Below are positions 1 to 11,900 of a stretch of DNA of 64,000 nucleotides, piece by piece. Every line of letters begins with the position of its first letter. Positions within the stretch are counted from its first letter, which is position 1. The notes beneath the pieces were generated by a model, which was given only the letters and a program-made list of their open reading frames with translations, searched no databases and had not been told where the DNA came from. The DNA comes from Sapria himalayana (Eukaryota > Streptophyta > Magnoliopsida > Malpighiales > Rafflesiaceae): the NCBI GenBank assembly GCA_029783825.1, contig JAREIK010002985.1, forward strand, positions 1,064,653-1,128,652. Direction: 5' to 3'. A program made the position numbers and the translations under genes.

Positions 1-404
1 TGATTCGGCCGTGCCTAAGCCGGCACGGCACTAGAATTTCTGGTGCCCGTGTCATGTCGTGCCGAGGCCAACTCGTGTCATGCCTGGCCCGGCACAGTAC
101 CATGGCCCATTGGTACGATACCTTAGCACGAGCTGAGAAACTCTATTTTTTTTAAATTAAGGATTCGACTGCACGACGACATGACGGCACATGATTCCAC
201 CGCGTGGCGGTGTTATGACGCACGCTAAAATCCTAATTTAAAAAAATTAGCGTTTTGACTCAACCGGAATGATTCTAGCAGATTTGTGTCGCGGGCCTGT
301 GCCGGACTGACCTCCACAGAACCATGCCTGGCCCGGCAGAAAAGCACGGTCGAACTGGCTAAAAACGAGCCAGGCCATCCAGCACATCCCGTTTGACACC
401 TCTA
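1..404. mobile_element. Non-autonomous hAT-like element, right end only
   Basis: The block is rich in GTGCCGG-type motifs, unlike the AT-rich flank, and ends in TTTGACACCTCTA, the inverted terminus found on the hAT elements at 19191-23037 and 57205-59041. The left terminus is outside the window, so the TSD cannot be checked. Its middle (about 145-260) has an AT-rich inverted pair resembling the ACCCTAAT/ATTAGGGT pairs in the element at 18638-19123, so it probably belongs to that subfamily. CpG sites are partly decayed. Confidence 0.7.
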
Positions 405-3400
405 TCTACAATATGCTAACATGCATGTTAATGTGCATTGTGAATACAATGTGTGCATGATATATGCATGCAATAGTATGCTGTGGTGTGACCATGTGTG
501 CAGTGGGGTGCATGTGTGCAGTAGCCAGTAGTGATTTGCTAAGTGATTTAATAGTGATTGTGCATAAATTTACTTGATAATGCATATACTTGTAGAGGAA
601 CAAAATATTAATCGACTTAATGAAAAGATATCTCATATTATTTACATAAAAGATTGAAAAAATATGAATCGAGACATAAGAGATCTTCAGTATAATACAT
701 ATATTATAGGAAGAGTTTGCAAATTAGAGACATATGATAATAATTATTTCTAGAACTAAGACTATGATTCCTACAAATTATTCAATGACAAAGTCATACT
801 ACTAAATTTATTCAAATTTTTTCATGGAGTTCACCAACAATAACCATTAAAGATAAATAAATAAAAAATTACACTAATAAGACAACAATATAGTATTCTC
901 AACTTTTAAGTATATAAACAGTCTATTCATTATATTATTCTTGACACTTGAATAATTAGCTCATGAATAAATAGTCAAAACTCATTTAACTATTAGTTAT
1001 TTATTACTTTTTTAACTTAATATCTTAATTTTATTATAGCTAATTCCAAAATACAAAAGGCCATTGACAATGACAATATTGACCTTTATACTTTTTTTCC
1101 TATCAGCTTATTCCTAAGTATTCGAATAATTTAATTTTGATAAGTTATTTTTTTTAATTATTCAATTTTATTATTATTTATTATCTCATTAATATCAATT
1201 TGCATGATCAAAAAATTTTTAGGATGTCCTTATATGGTAATAGACATGATTTATAAATTTTTTATTCTATTTTTATTAGTGTTACAAGTTGTTTGAATGT
1301 AATAGATCATTTACTCGTTCATTCTCAACTTTATCATTCATTTTTGGTCTATCTCATATTATTGAATCACGCTAATAGATATATCATTATATTAGATTTT
1401 GAATAAAAACTTATTTAATTTGATTCATTTAAATATTTATAAACTTGATATCATTGACATATGAAATAGATTAAAAAATTTTTTGTTACTTACATTGATT
1501 ATGATGCTTATTTTACTAGACAATTTATTTTTTTTCAAAATTAATCTCAAAATTTGTCTATTTTACAAGTATGTATAAAAAATTAAAAAATAAATCTAAT
1601 ACAAATTAAAAAATAAAATAAAAGATTGTGAAAATAATGTAGAATGTATGTCTAATAGTTTCAATACTTATTATAATAATCATGAGATTATTCATTAAAT
1701 TAAACATGTGAGTGAGATGATACACTATCAAGTCTTTTCAAATTTTCTATCTTATAAAAAAATTATTTAATTTATCTTCTAAAATTTTTAAAAATACTTA
1801 TTTTTTCAATATCTCTTCATGTGAAATTATCTGATATGACTCTAAATAAAAAATATATTTATTTATTATTCTAGAATCTATAAAGAGTACATATATTACT
1901 CTCAAAATACATATAGAATACTAGTCATAGATGAGGCAAATGAGTTGAAAGGCCCAGAGCACAACCAGAAGAAAATCGACATGACACATCACGACCACCA
2001 AACTTGATTATTATTTCATATAATCTCAAAATAACAAAAAATTTATATATTTTGAGTTTGTAAACATTAAATGAATCCATATTTTCAATGTTAGCTAAAA
2101 TGACATGTAAATATACTACTCCCTATAATATCTAGCATAACATCAGAGTCTACTTTTTCTATTATTATAAATATGATTTTAGGTAGAAATAAGACATTAT
2201 GACCAAATATCATTAGAGCTCTTACATACTTAAAATACTGAGAAAAATTACTAATGATCTTCAAGATAAAATAAAAAATTTATTTTAGATTATATCTTAC
2301 ACGAGCAAAATGATACACATACTAAGATTAAAAGCTATGATTATAAAAATTTCAAACCAAATAGAATGACTAGTCACTAGTGACATTAGATTCAACTCAA
2401 TTGGCATAGAACAATGTATTTCTTCAAAAATTTTTATTTTACTTTAGATTTATATTTTCAGACCTAATTATATGATATTTGGTTAATTTATATTTTTTTT
2501 TATATTTCATATTAATAATATTTGCAGTGCAATTTACTTTTCATTGTTTACAAATTTATATTTACAAATTATATTCACATCAGAAAATTTGTTTTTTTTA
2601 TATTTTCTATATTATATATATATAATTATAATAGATTAGATTGAACTGTAAAGATTAAAATTAATTAAATAAAAGTTTAAGGCAAAGGCAGCTGAGCCAC
2701 ATCTCACATGTCACAGCCCACTGCCCACAAGGCACAGCATAGCACGGCAAACTAGTAACGGGCGGCCAGGCCAGTGCCATTGGTCACTGATCAGGCCCCA
2801 GACCAAGTCAGCTATGGCAGACCAATCTGCTGGCTCATGGCTGCAGCCTGATGCTTGTGGCGGCCAGGCCAGGCCAGGCATGAAAGAATGCCTGAGGCCA
2901 TGTCGTGACAGTAACAATAATCATCACCTCTTTTTTCATGAGGAACAACACATGAAAAAGTATATGGGAGGCCTCGGATTCTCCTAATCAAAGAAAAATC
3001 TCAAGTATTAGCAATTGTAATATTTTAGTTATCAATTCCTCAGAGAGTTGACAGGTGAGAAAGTAACAATGTCCGTGCTGAAAGCCATGCAAGCACACTT
3101 CCACATCAATGGGAAAAAACAAACATGTAGATGATCAGAGATATGCACGTGCAGCAAAAAATTAAGTTGCAGAAGAACAACAAATGGGAGTGCAATTGTA
3201 TTAAAATATGAGATAGACTGAGCAATAACACGTGTAACCATTAATCTGACTTAGAGAGAGAGAGAGAGAGAGATCATGGCCATAAGTAATCAATAACACC
3301 CACGTACATGGTATAAGAGCAGGAAATAACTTCTACTTATAACATGTATCAGAATATGTGAGATAGATGCAATTAAAGAGAGGGTATGCAACTAAAGAGA

Positions 3401-3419
3401 GGATCATATTTTAGCTCAC
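405..3419 (-). other. SMT1 intron 2 (partial), repeat-rich
   Basis: This is sequence downstream of SMT1 exon 2 on the minus strand. The next expected exon (the start of the methyltransferase region) is not present, so the intron is longer than 3 kb. It is mostly AT-rich with no supportable ORF. Parts of 1600-1760 and 2150-2280 resemble AT-rich repeats in SMC5 introns 3, 4, 7 and 12. A GC-richer repeat lies at 2640-2915 and a GA microsatellite at 3253-3273. Confidence 0.6.
2640..2915 (-). repeat. Dispersed repeat shared with SMC5 intron 9
   Basis: Read on the minus strand, this stretch has GTGGCTCAGCTGCC followed by an AT-rich tail ending in a TATATA run. The same order appears twice on the plus strand at about 51100-51260 and 51405-51545. 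I could not define terminal repeats or a TSD, so its class is unknown. The left part is rich in GGCCAGGCCAG-type motifs. Confidence 0.5.
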
Positions 3420-3486
3420 CATATCAGAGTAATTTGATTTTCTCTCTTCCTCTGCACCTCCATAACAGGCATGATAGTTCTCGTAC
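3420..3486 (-). CDS. SMT1: SMT1 exon 2
   Basis: The acceptor reads TTTGTAG|GTACGAG and the donor ATATG|GTGAGC. It completes Lys28 and encodes residues 29-50 (YENYH..., ending SDM), finishing in phase 0. The matching phase with exon 1 and the family match make it secure. Confidence 0.9.
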
Positions 3487-4163
3487 CTACAAATTCAATA
3501 TAAACAAGTATATCAAATTTAGGTGCCTGCATTTTTTTTTCCAGATCTTCATATCCCCGGAGGTTCTGCAAATGAGTTTAGCATGACCGATTTTATTGTG
3601 TATGCCAGAAATTTAATGAAGGCATGCTATCTTTTGGTAAATAGCAGTCTCCAGCTGTGTTCCATTGTAGAACTTGATGCATGATCATAATATGGTGTAA
3701 TATATCCCCTCCTCCCTCCCTCTCTCTCTCTCTCTGTAAAACAAAACGATCTGACTGATAATTTCTCCATCAAATTGGTTAAATCAGAGCAATCTAAGTG
3801 AATCGTTATGAAAACGGCAGATCGCGAATGCACTGATCCACTTAAAACGTGTTTATATTAGAAATAAGGAGAAACAAGGAGAAACGGATTGACTGCGATT
3901 CCATTGGAACAGGAACTTCACAATTTAATGGATTGTGATGGATTATTGCGCACGAGTCAGGATTCGAAAAGTGACCTTGAAATAGGCAATGAAGCTCGAG
4001 AAACAAGAAACAGCGCATTATTGCTCGTAGGAAAAAAATGAAACCAAAAAGCGCATAGAAATAACAGTGATGGATTTTACTTGTCGACTGCAGAGAGAAC
4101 CTCGCTCTTGTGAATTGACCCTCCCAAACCGGATGCCAGATCTAGCGCTCCAGCCTTCGACAT
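3420..4163 (-). CDS. SMT1: Sterol C-24 methyltransferase 1, N-terminal part (2 exons)
   Basis: SMT1 transfers a methyl group from S-adenosylmethionine to C-24 of cycloartenol, the first committed step to plant 24-alkyl sterols; known SMT1 proteins act at the ER. Two exons join as 4163-4081 and 3486-3420 (minus), giving 50 codons. Residues 1-28 read MSKAGALDLASGLGG then a KSEVLSAVDK stretch, and residues 29-50 contain YENYHACYGG and EERKSNYSDM. This is the conserved N-terminus of plant SMT1 (known lengths about 340-350 aa). The intron between is phase 2 with GT...AG ends. The SAM-binding and sterol-binding regions lie off the left edge. The start is the ATG matching the family N-terminus. I compared with remembered family sequences, not a search. 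Confidence 0.9.
3487..4080 (-). other. SMT1 intron 1
   Basis: This is a 594 bp phase 2 intron. It contains a CT-rich run around 3707-3737 and no recognisable mobile element. Confidence 0.8.
4081..4163 (-). CDS. SMT1: SMT1 exon 1
   Basis: It encodes residues 1-27 plus two bases of codon 28 (AA|G, Lys). The donor on the minus strand reads AA|GTAAAA. The DLASGLGG motif and the closing SAVDK are typical of SMT1 N-termini. Confidence 0.9.
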
Positions 4164-4320
4164 CCTCCGATTCTGAAAAATGAAACGGAGGTGCAGAGGC
4201 ACAAGTCCCGAAAAAGAAATTCGCAGCTAATTTGGTCGAGCCAAAATAACAGAAATCAAAACGGAGCCAATTTATATTAGATTTGTTTGAGCCCATAAAG
4301 TCAAATTAATGTGGAATAGT
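4164..4320 (-). promoter_or_regulatory. SMT1 5' UTR and proximal promoter
   Basis: This GC-moderate stretch precedes the SMT1 ATG. On the minus strand a TATAAA lies at 4276-4271, about 110 bp upstream of the ATG, which would give a 5' UTR of roughly 75-85 nt. A TGGGCT (site II-like) motif lies just upstream near 4291-4296. The TATA assignment is an inference from spacing only. Confidence 0.4.
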
Positions 4321-4344
4321 TATGTTTCCGTAAAAATAGAATAT

Positions 4345-4575
4345 AAAGAATAGTGAAATTTGTAAGAAATATTATAATATGAAAATAAAACTCACAATAA
4401 TAATTTGAAAATAAAAAAGTTAATATTTGATACAATAAAATAAACAATACAATATAATAAACAAAAACTAAAATAGTATTGGGATTAAGATGATTCTCAA
4501 AGGATGGGGAATCTCATTTTATAAAATAAAAATCAAAAAAATCTTTGGGATTTATGATGTAGTCTAGGTGATGTT
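4345..4575 (-). repeat. 3' LTR of copia relic
   Basis: It shares with 5700-5925 the series: CTCACAATAATAATTT-like start, AATACAATA run, ATTGGGATT, GGGGA(A/C)CTC and TTATGATGTAGTCTAGGTGA. It lies about 180 bp upstream of the SMT1 ATG, next to the promoter. Confidence 0.6.
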
Positions 4576-5179
4576 TAACCTAACCCTTTTCATGTTGTTA
4601 CTTGTTTATGTTTGCTTATATTCTTACTGAGCCACATGAAATTTCACATCATTCAAACTTGTCAGTGTTGATCAATTTGGTCAAAATATTCATAATGTTC
4701 TCATCGATATGAATCTCTTGTCCTTGAGATAATAGATTTTTCTCCAATTCCATCACATGTCATACCTATTGAATAGTATGAACGAATCATACTATCAAAT
4801 ATTTTTATTTTAATAATGATAATACCAATAATCTTCAAAGCATGATCATCAATTATTACACATAATCTCATATGATTGGTTCATATTCGTATAACTAATT
4901 TTTTCGAGATATCGTGTGCCACGCAGCTCATAAGTCTAGTAACTACACATCACCAAAATACTTTTTATTTTTAAAAATTATTGTCACCTTACTATATAAT
5001 ATATCGCCATTATCATTAATACCTGTAACATTTTTTTTGAGTATTTGATGACTATTTATCCCCATTATTTTTCTCTAAACAACAATCTCTTTTGAAGCGT
5101 CATTTCTTGCCACAGTTATAGTACTTACTATTTTTCTTATTTCTTGATTTTGATCTACTATAATTATGACCCTCACTTG

Positions 5180-5360
5180 GGTCACACTTCATTGATCTCC
5201 CTCATATCACCATCAAAGCTTATACTTGCTATGCATTTTCATATATAATCTTATTGTTTTTGCGTCTGTTTTCTTCTTCTAAGATGGTAGAGGCAATATC
5301 ACTGAAGATTTGACTGTTTATCATGACACTATTCATCAGATTGATGATTAGTCGAACATG
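5180..5360 (-). pseudogene. copia gag fragment
   Basis: Reverse-strand reading gives LIINLMNSVM...FSDIAST.LEEENRR, the usual end of the copia gag core. It is followed at lower coordinates (about 5060-5180) by the basic stretch and a broken zinc knuckle. Confidence 0.65.
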
Positions 5361-5699
5361 TGATCATGTAGACTTTGAAATAAAATGTTAGTACGTTCAA
5401 CTTCTTATATTTTATGACCCAGCATAATAAGTTGAGAAAATAAAGTATTCAGAGTATTAATATGATTGATTACCATAACATATTTCATCATTCAATAAGT
5501 ATAAAATATTATATCTAAGGAGATCTTATTGTGAAATAAATTTATCTCGTATAATCTTGTAAGAGTATCCCAATTTTCTTTTGTTATGTTCTTTTATGCT
5601 ATACTCGAAAACTACATGCCTCTTATACCTTATACGCCTCTTGAAAGAACTATCTTATACATGCATAAATCATAAAAAGTTACTATCTAACCCACACCT

Positions 5700-5925
5700 T
5701 TGATACTACTGTTATAAAAAAAAAAACTCACGGTGGTGATTTAGAAATAGAAAATTTAATCATAAAGATAATTAAGATAAATAATACAATAAAATAAATA
5801 TATGCTTAATGGGAATTGGGTTGTGATACTTTTTAAAGGAGTGGGGACCTCCTTTGAAAAGAAATAAAATTTAGGGTCTCAGAGAGAATTATGATGTGAC
5901 CTAGGTGAAGCAAAATACATATAAT
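5700..5925 (-). repeat. 5' LTR of copia relic
   Basis: This is the direct-repeat partner of 4345-4575. The decayed tRNA-Met primer-binding site is directly adjacent on its inner side (about 5690-5702, minus strand), which fixes the element's orientation. Confidence 0.6.
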
Positions 5926-5950
5926 TAGTGAAATTTATAAGAAAACTTAT

Positions 5951-6630
5951 AATATTATGGTTAGTGACATGAATTTACTAAATATCTAAACAACCCTCCG
6001 TAATATCAAACAAAACAAAAAATATTCTTTTTCTCTATTTCCGTTTTTCTATATAAATACTTTTTTTTAATTTCTCTGATATGAATATTATTTATACTGC
6101 AAGTCAACCCAATATTTATCTATCTCCGTTCCTGTCTATCTTTCTATTCCTTTCTTTCTTCATCTATCTCTTTGTCTTCATTTCTATTGTTAGTATCTAA
6201 ATCCATTTATTATTCAAACTTCAAAAAAAAAAAAAGATTACCAATGTTTTGAGGAAAATTATATAATTCATGTATTATATTCGTCTCTTTGTGGTTGATT
6301 CTCTTTTAGATATACCATATTTTTGCACACGAGAGAAGAGAAGGAGTGGTGGATCTCTTAATAATCGAACCTATTTATATTAATTATAATTAATTATTTC
6401 GTTGAATTATAATTAAGCTCACTTATTCTATATGTCATTCAAATTTTTTATTATTAAATATTTATTTATCTTCTTGTGTTAATATTTCAGATACTTATTG
6501 ATTAAATTAAATAACTGATACTTTTATTTATTCAAAAACTAATTATTTTAGTGAGACATTTCCCATAATTTATGTGTCTCATTCAAAACTTACTTATTAT
6601 CTTCTACCACAATAATATGTAACTCGCACA
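5951..6630. other. AT-rich intergenic sequence
   Basis: I see no gene here. The sequence is AT-rich with a poly(A) run near 6223-6235. Confidence 0.6.
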
Positions 6631-6972
6631 TAGAAATGTCAAATATGTTATGTCATGTTATCAAGGCACAAGAACTAGTCTATTAGCCCAACATGGCATG
6701 ACTGACCCACGATAAGCAAGGCATGAGCACCTGAACACATAATTGTGACTAGCCAAAAAGACAATATTCAACTTAGTGGCTCATTTTTTAAAAAATACCC
6801 TACCAAGTGGTTACCTATTGCTACTAGACCCATGACATTGGAATTGACAATTGCTAGTCTTGACAATTGCAAATGTATCGTGCCGCAATGCTAGTCACAT
6901 GAGTCATGTCCAGCCCGACATGGGGCATGACAAGAGTGGTCCCCAAGCTGCCCAGCCTAATTGACACCACTA
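6631..6972. mobile_element. Old hAT-like MITE relic
   Basis: It begins TAGAAATGTCAAA and ends TTGACACCACTA, decayed versions of the TAGAGGTGTCAAA terminus used by the other elements in this window. The interior is rich in GCATGAC and CCCGACATG. No convincing 8-bp TSD is left. Confidence 0.55.
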
Positions 6973-7094
6973 TTATCATACTGAAAGTGATATTATTAGA
7001 AAAATAAATTCAATAAAATATTTATATTAATCGAGAGTTAATTCTTACATGACATGCATAAATACTGGTCTATAAAAACATTAGTCTATATATA

Positions 7095-7895
7095 CAATAA
7101 AAGTGGATTTTTTTTAATTATGATTGTGCAAATTTTTTAGAGTTTTGTGCAGAAATAATGCATTATAAATAAAAAATTCAAAAAATAATGTTGAATTCAA
7201 AAATATGCCCAAACTAGTGCGTCTGCAAACAGTGTGGCAATGACCGTCGCTGTGAATGGCGGCCATCACCACGATGTTGAATTTTAAAAATCAAAGGCCA
7301 GTGTTGAGAATGCCGACTATTGAAAACAATGTGGAGATCCAATTATTATTATCTCAACTCACCAATCTACCCTCGCCCCGTCTCCCCTCACATCTCACTC
7401 ATCTCCTCCCACCCCTCTTCCCTCGTCTATCTCTAGGACCTCCTCCGTGGAGCTTCGTCGAGCTCGAAGTGGAGCTCGACGATGGAGCTCGTCGAGCTCT
7501 ACAATGAAGCTTCATGTCGAGCTCGTTGGAGATCGACGGAGCTCCACGAAGGAGCTCCTAGAAATGAGCGGGGGAAGATGGATGGGAAGAGAGGAGCGAG
7601 ATGTGAGGTGAAACGGGCGAGGGGAGACGAGCAAGGGTAGAGGGGCGAGCTGAGATAACGATAACGAGATCTCCACAATGTTTTCGATAACAGGCATTCT
7701 CAGTGCCGGCCTTTAATTTTTAAAATTCAACAGAGTAACAATGCCCGCCGTTTACAACCACAGCCATTGCCACGCTATTTCCAGACGTACTAGTTTGGGT
7801 ATGTTTTTGAAAGCAACATTATTTTTTGAATTTTTTATTTATAATAAATTATTTTCGTACAAAACTCAATTTTTCGACGGTTAAAATAAATTTTA
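7095..7895. repeat. ~800 bp foldback (long inverted repeat) element
   Basis: The two halves are inverted copies across a centre near 7500. The left arm has GTTGAATTTTAAAAATCAAAGGCC and the right arm GGCCTTTAATTTTTAAAATTCAAC; the arms also share the ACTAGT and GTGGCAATG blocks and the ATTTATAAT-type outer ends. Near the centre are repeated GAGCTCGTCGAGCTC-like units. Arms are about 390 bp with some mismatches. It resembles a long-TIR foldback or MULE-type element. ORFs here are products of the palindrome. Confidence 0.75.
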
Positions 7896-8579
7896 ATTTT
7901 TTATTTAATTTTTAATTTTGAACCATCACCAAACCAAGCTAAGTGTCTGTTTATTTTTTAGGCTGAACATTTAAAGCAATTTGCATTAATTGTTTTGTCA
8001 ATTGTTTTTAAAAAAAATATATAAATTAATGCTGAATTTTTAAAAAAAAAATTCTAAATAAATAAAGTTAAAATATTTACCATTTTCTATTCGAAAAAAA
8101 ATAATTTTGTACTAAAATAAGAAAAAAATTCATCATTACTAAATGAAGAGGAGAGCTAATAACACTCACTATTATAGATGACAACGAGAGATTTGGTACG
8201 AGACTATCTCATCTCGACCCAGCACATTTATTATTATTTTTATTTCGCCTCGTTGCGATCACAACTCATTATTCAATGTTAAAAAAAATAACTTATTACT
8301 TGATGCTATTAAGTACTCTTCAAAATTAAACTAAAAAAAAGTATATTTAGTATTAATTAAAAAAAATAAGCACCACCTGTCAAAGAAAAACAAATTATAG
8401 ACGTGGCGACTAAATGAAATTTGGAAAATTATATTTTAGCTTACCATGTTTAAAAATATTGAGAAAAATAAATAAAAAGAATAAAATTTCTACTAAATAG
8501 TTAAAATATTATTTTTAGATTAAACTTTCGCCGGTTGGCCTTCCAGGAGAAAAATACACGAGACAAATTAAACTGTCGT
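7896..8579. other. AT-rich intergenic sequence
   Basis: No gene or structured repeat is visible; it holds A/T runs only. Confidence 0.6.
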
Positions 8580-8933
8580 GGGACAGAGTCTAGACAACAG
8601 CCGTACAGGCGGGGAGAATTTCGCCGAACTGAGGGCGGCCGGCCTTGCCCGAAGCCCGATAAATAGAATTGGGGCAGTTTTCCCGATCAAAAACTGCTCG
8701 CCGGTGGTTTGTATTGGAGACTGCTAAACGAGACGAGGAACTCTTAATGATTTTCACGCGATTCATAGCCTCGCGGATCCTCTCAATTTCTTATCCAGCG
8801 CTCTGCCAGTAATTGCCGAGGCGCTCATTCTTTCTCTGCAAGGAGCTGCTAGTAACTCCCGACTCCCGAGTAATATTTGCTTTATTTTGGAAGATCGTCG
8901 TGTGATATTATTGTTTCTTTTGTAGCCGTCGAT
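8580..8933 (+). promoter_or_regulatory. Putative RLF promoter and 5' UTR
   Basis: This island is clearly richer in GC than its flanks and ends at the proposed RLF start codon. A TATA-like GATAAATAG lies at 8658-8666. A pyrimidine-rich stretch ending TTTTGTAG at 8925, just before the ATG at 8934, could be the acceptor of a small 5' UTR intron (possible donors near 8852 or 8870, which would make an unusually short intron). The next plus-strand coding exon downstream is RLF, so the island is assigned to it. Confidence 0.4.
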
Positions 8934-8974
8934 ATGTCAAATGCAGAGGCTGAGGAAATCTCATCAGTTGACAA
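8934..8974 (+). CDS. RLF: RLF exon 1 (proposed)
   Basis: ATG opens [13 protein letters not shown] and ends in phase 2 at a good donor (GACAA|GTATTT). That phase fits exon 2 exactly (AA|G, Lys14). Support is the phase match and the gene-like GC island upstream; the sequence itself is not diagnostic, and the following intron would be 4.9 kb. Confidence 0.45.
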
Positions 8975-11900
8975 GTATTTGCTTCTCTCCACACACGTCC
9001 ACTGTATGTTAGTTTTTCGAAGGTGGTTCGTTAATGGTGTCTGGCTAAATGAAGGAAATGTAAACGTTGAATAACAATTAAATGACACCCGGCTAATTTG
9101 CGGTAAAAATTGGCAAAATGTGAAGGAACTCGAACCTGGGTCCTGCACAAGGAGGTACTTTTTTTTTTTAATATTTGGAAAATCAATAATTTGTAAAAAT
9201 AACAATTTCTATAAATTTTTTTAGTAATTACTTTTTTTTTTACATTAATCTTCTTAATAAATTTCAATATTTTAATATATGGTTGAATCTAAAGGTTTTT
9301 TTAAGAATATAATAAACTAAAGATTCACATAATAATAATTAAACATTCATAATACAATACACTAGAGTCTGTGCATCCTAAGATGATAATTTATCATAAA
9401 CATAAAATATCAAAAAATAAAAGAAAAATTAAATAAATTATTATGTATTTTTTTTTTTACATGATTTGCATAAATTTTTAAAAAACTAAGTCTGAAAGAA
9501 AGATAAGTAGGTTGAGGTTTATCAAGACCTTTATAAATATAACGTATGATTTAAGGAATCCTACTTGTAATTATGATTATTGTTTTGTATTTTATCTTTT
9601 TATTAAATTAAATAATTTTGATATATATTTTGTTTTTTTATGATATAATAATGCTATTGAAAAAGTTATGTAAATTATAGTAGATGTCTTTTCTACACAA
9701 GTTGGTGTCTCACTGGAATTTTAATACTCAGTTAGCTGAATATATTTTCAATTACCAATTGAAGTGTTAAGTATTTGTTAATTTTTTACATGATTGTTTA
9801 GTTAATTTTTGATTAAAATTATATATTTATAAATATATTGTAGAATACTTATATTATACAAAAATGATTTAATCATTTTAATTAAATATTTTTTTTATAT
9901 GTATTAATGAAAGTAATTAAATATTTCAAGTAATCTTGATTATCAATGCAATTAGATTTCTATAATTTGAATGATTCAAATTGTAAGAGTTCTTATAAAA
10001 ATTTTGTGGGCATGATAAGAAGTTATAATATAATAATAAATAAAAAAAATAGTTAATAATAAATGATTATTTGTGATATGAATATTTGCTCGCAGTTCGA
10101 TTGCCTAGGAGCATGTAGCAGGAAAATGAGTGGTGAGAATTATAATATTTAGTGGATGAGAAATATTTGTCATTGTTTTATTAAAATAAAAATTTATATA
10201 TTTCTTTTCTATTAATGATCTTGGTGCGAGATATTGGTTAGAACTATGCATATATCTGATAGTTGTCCTATCTCACTCATCAATAAGTAGTTTTTAGGTA
10301 CGACTTATTTTTTTGTGTCTCATGTGTGCCAACTTGTGGGGCTGGTATGCCTGTAAAAGAAGGTAGGTTGGCATGGTCTGATGACTTATTGGTGATGCGG
10401 GCCATGTGAAAACCCATCACTACCTGGGTACTGGGCATTAGACATGCATTAAACCATGCACCATGTGGACATGAACCCAGGGTTGCACGTGTTGAAGTTG
10501 TGTTGGCAAGGGCTCGATCTTCACTATCTTTGTTTGGTCTAGGCTATTGATTTTTGTGGCAAGCTAGCCTTGGCATGGGATAACAACTAGCCCTTGTTCG
10601 ACCTGATCTAATTGAGGGTTTTTTAATTGGCACATAAGATTCATGTGCAAACATGGGTTAGAATTTTTGCTTGACTCTGGGCTTGATCCGTGAACATTTT
10701 GTAACTTAGTCTAAATTTGGTCCTTACGAGCTTATTTTGTATAATGTACCATGTTGCATTCTTTTTTTTTTTTTTTGGCATTCAGGCTAAACCCCATGGC
10801 CCAACATATGTGCCATGATGCCTGGGTTGACTAGGTGAGTTGTGCCGTGGGTCCTACCAGGCTTGCCCAATCTATTTTCACTTCTAATTGTGCCATGGGT
10901 CCCACTAGGATGTGCCACTTCCACAAACTATATTTTTTCGTTGGGCCTTTGTGTTCATTCAAACAAATATTGGACGACAATAATATCTCGTTAAGAAATT
11001 ATTTTTGTCTCATTTCAACATCATTGTAGGAGTTTGTCAAATAAAATCAAATTATGTTATTATTTTTTAGTGTTTTGTAGTAAAATCTTCATTCTAATTA
11101 TGACTTTCTCACTAGATTAGAGAAACATCATTAGTCAAATTAAAATATACGAGATAAATTAGGATATTATAGGAGATAACATTTAACAACATCAAGGTAC
11201 TCATCATAGATCATGCAATTGTAAGACACCGATTAATAATGTATGAGATTGTGACTAAAGGGCATGAATATTTGAAGCAGGTTACCACGCATTTTATCTA
11301 CTTCACACAACTAGCTGTATAGTTATTGAGGATATTTTTTACAAAAGTAGATGTGACAGAGAGAGAGAGAGAGAGACTATTACTTCTTGACATGATCTTT
11401 ATGTACTCATAACTCATAAGTTGATATATTTTTTTGGTGTTATATAGTTAAATTCTTTGTAATTTTGAGTTTTCCTACTAGATTAGAGAAACATCATTAG
11501 TTAAAATAAAATATATGAGACAAATTAAGATGTTATAGAAGTTAACAATATCACCATACTCATCTTAGATAATGCAATAATATGACACTACTTAAAAACT
11601 TTTGAGATTGTGACTAAGAGGCATGAATAATTAAAGCAGGGTACCACTAATTTTATTTGATTTGCATAACTAGCCATATAGTTATTGGAGATATTTCTTG
11701 CAAAAGTGAATGTGACTGAGAGATAAATGTTGTTTATGTACTCATAAGTTGTAATTTTTTAGTACTTTACAATCAAATTCTTTGTAAATTTGAGTTTCCC
11801 ACTAGATTTGAGAAATATTATAATTAAAATCAAAATATATGAGACAAATTAAGATATATTGGAGAGATATCTCATTCATCATATATTAGTAGTAGAAAAG

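Larger units (their letters stand above)
4340..5950 (-). mobile_element. Truncated Ty1/copia retrotransposon relic
   Basis: Two direct repeats (about 4345-4575 and 5700-5925) act as LTRs. Just inside the right one, on the minus strand, is TAGTATCAAAGG, a decayed form of the copia primer-binding site TGGTATCAGAGC. Between them the minus strand has gag remnants: a stretch like LIINLMNSVM with EEENRR, then a Ser/Arg/Lys-rich segment and a zinc knuckle NCGKK-RFKRDC in which the Gly codon is now TGA and the knuckle His is Arg. Most of pol is missing. It is dead; class is clear from gag and PBS. Confidence 0.75.

Noticed and set aside
7256..7697. Two ORFs of 61-83 codons on opposite strands
   Set aside because: They mirror each other across the foldback palindrome and contain Leu/Pro/Ser low-complexity text.
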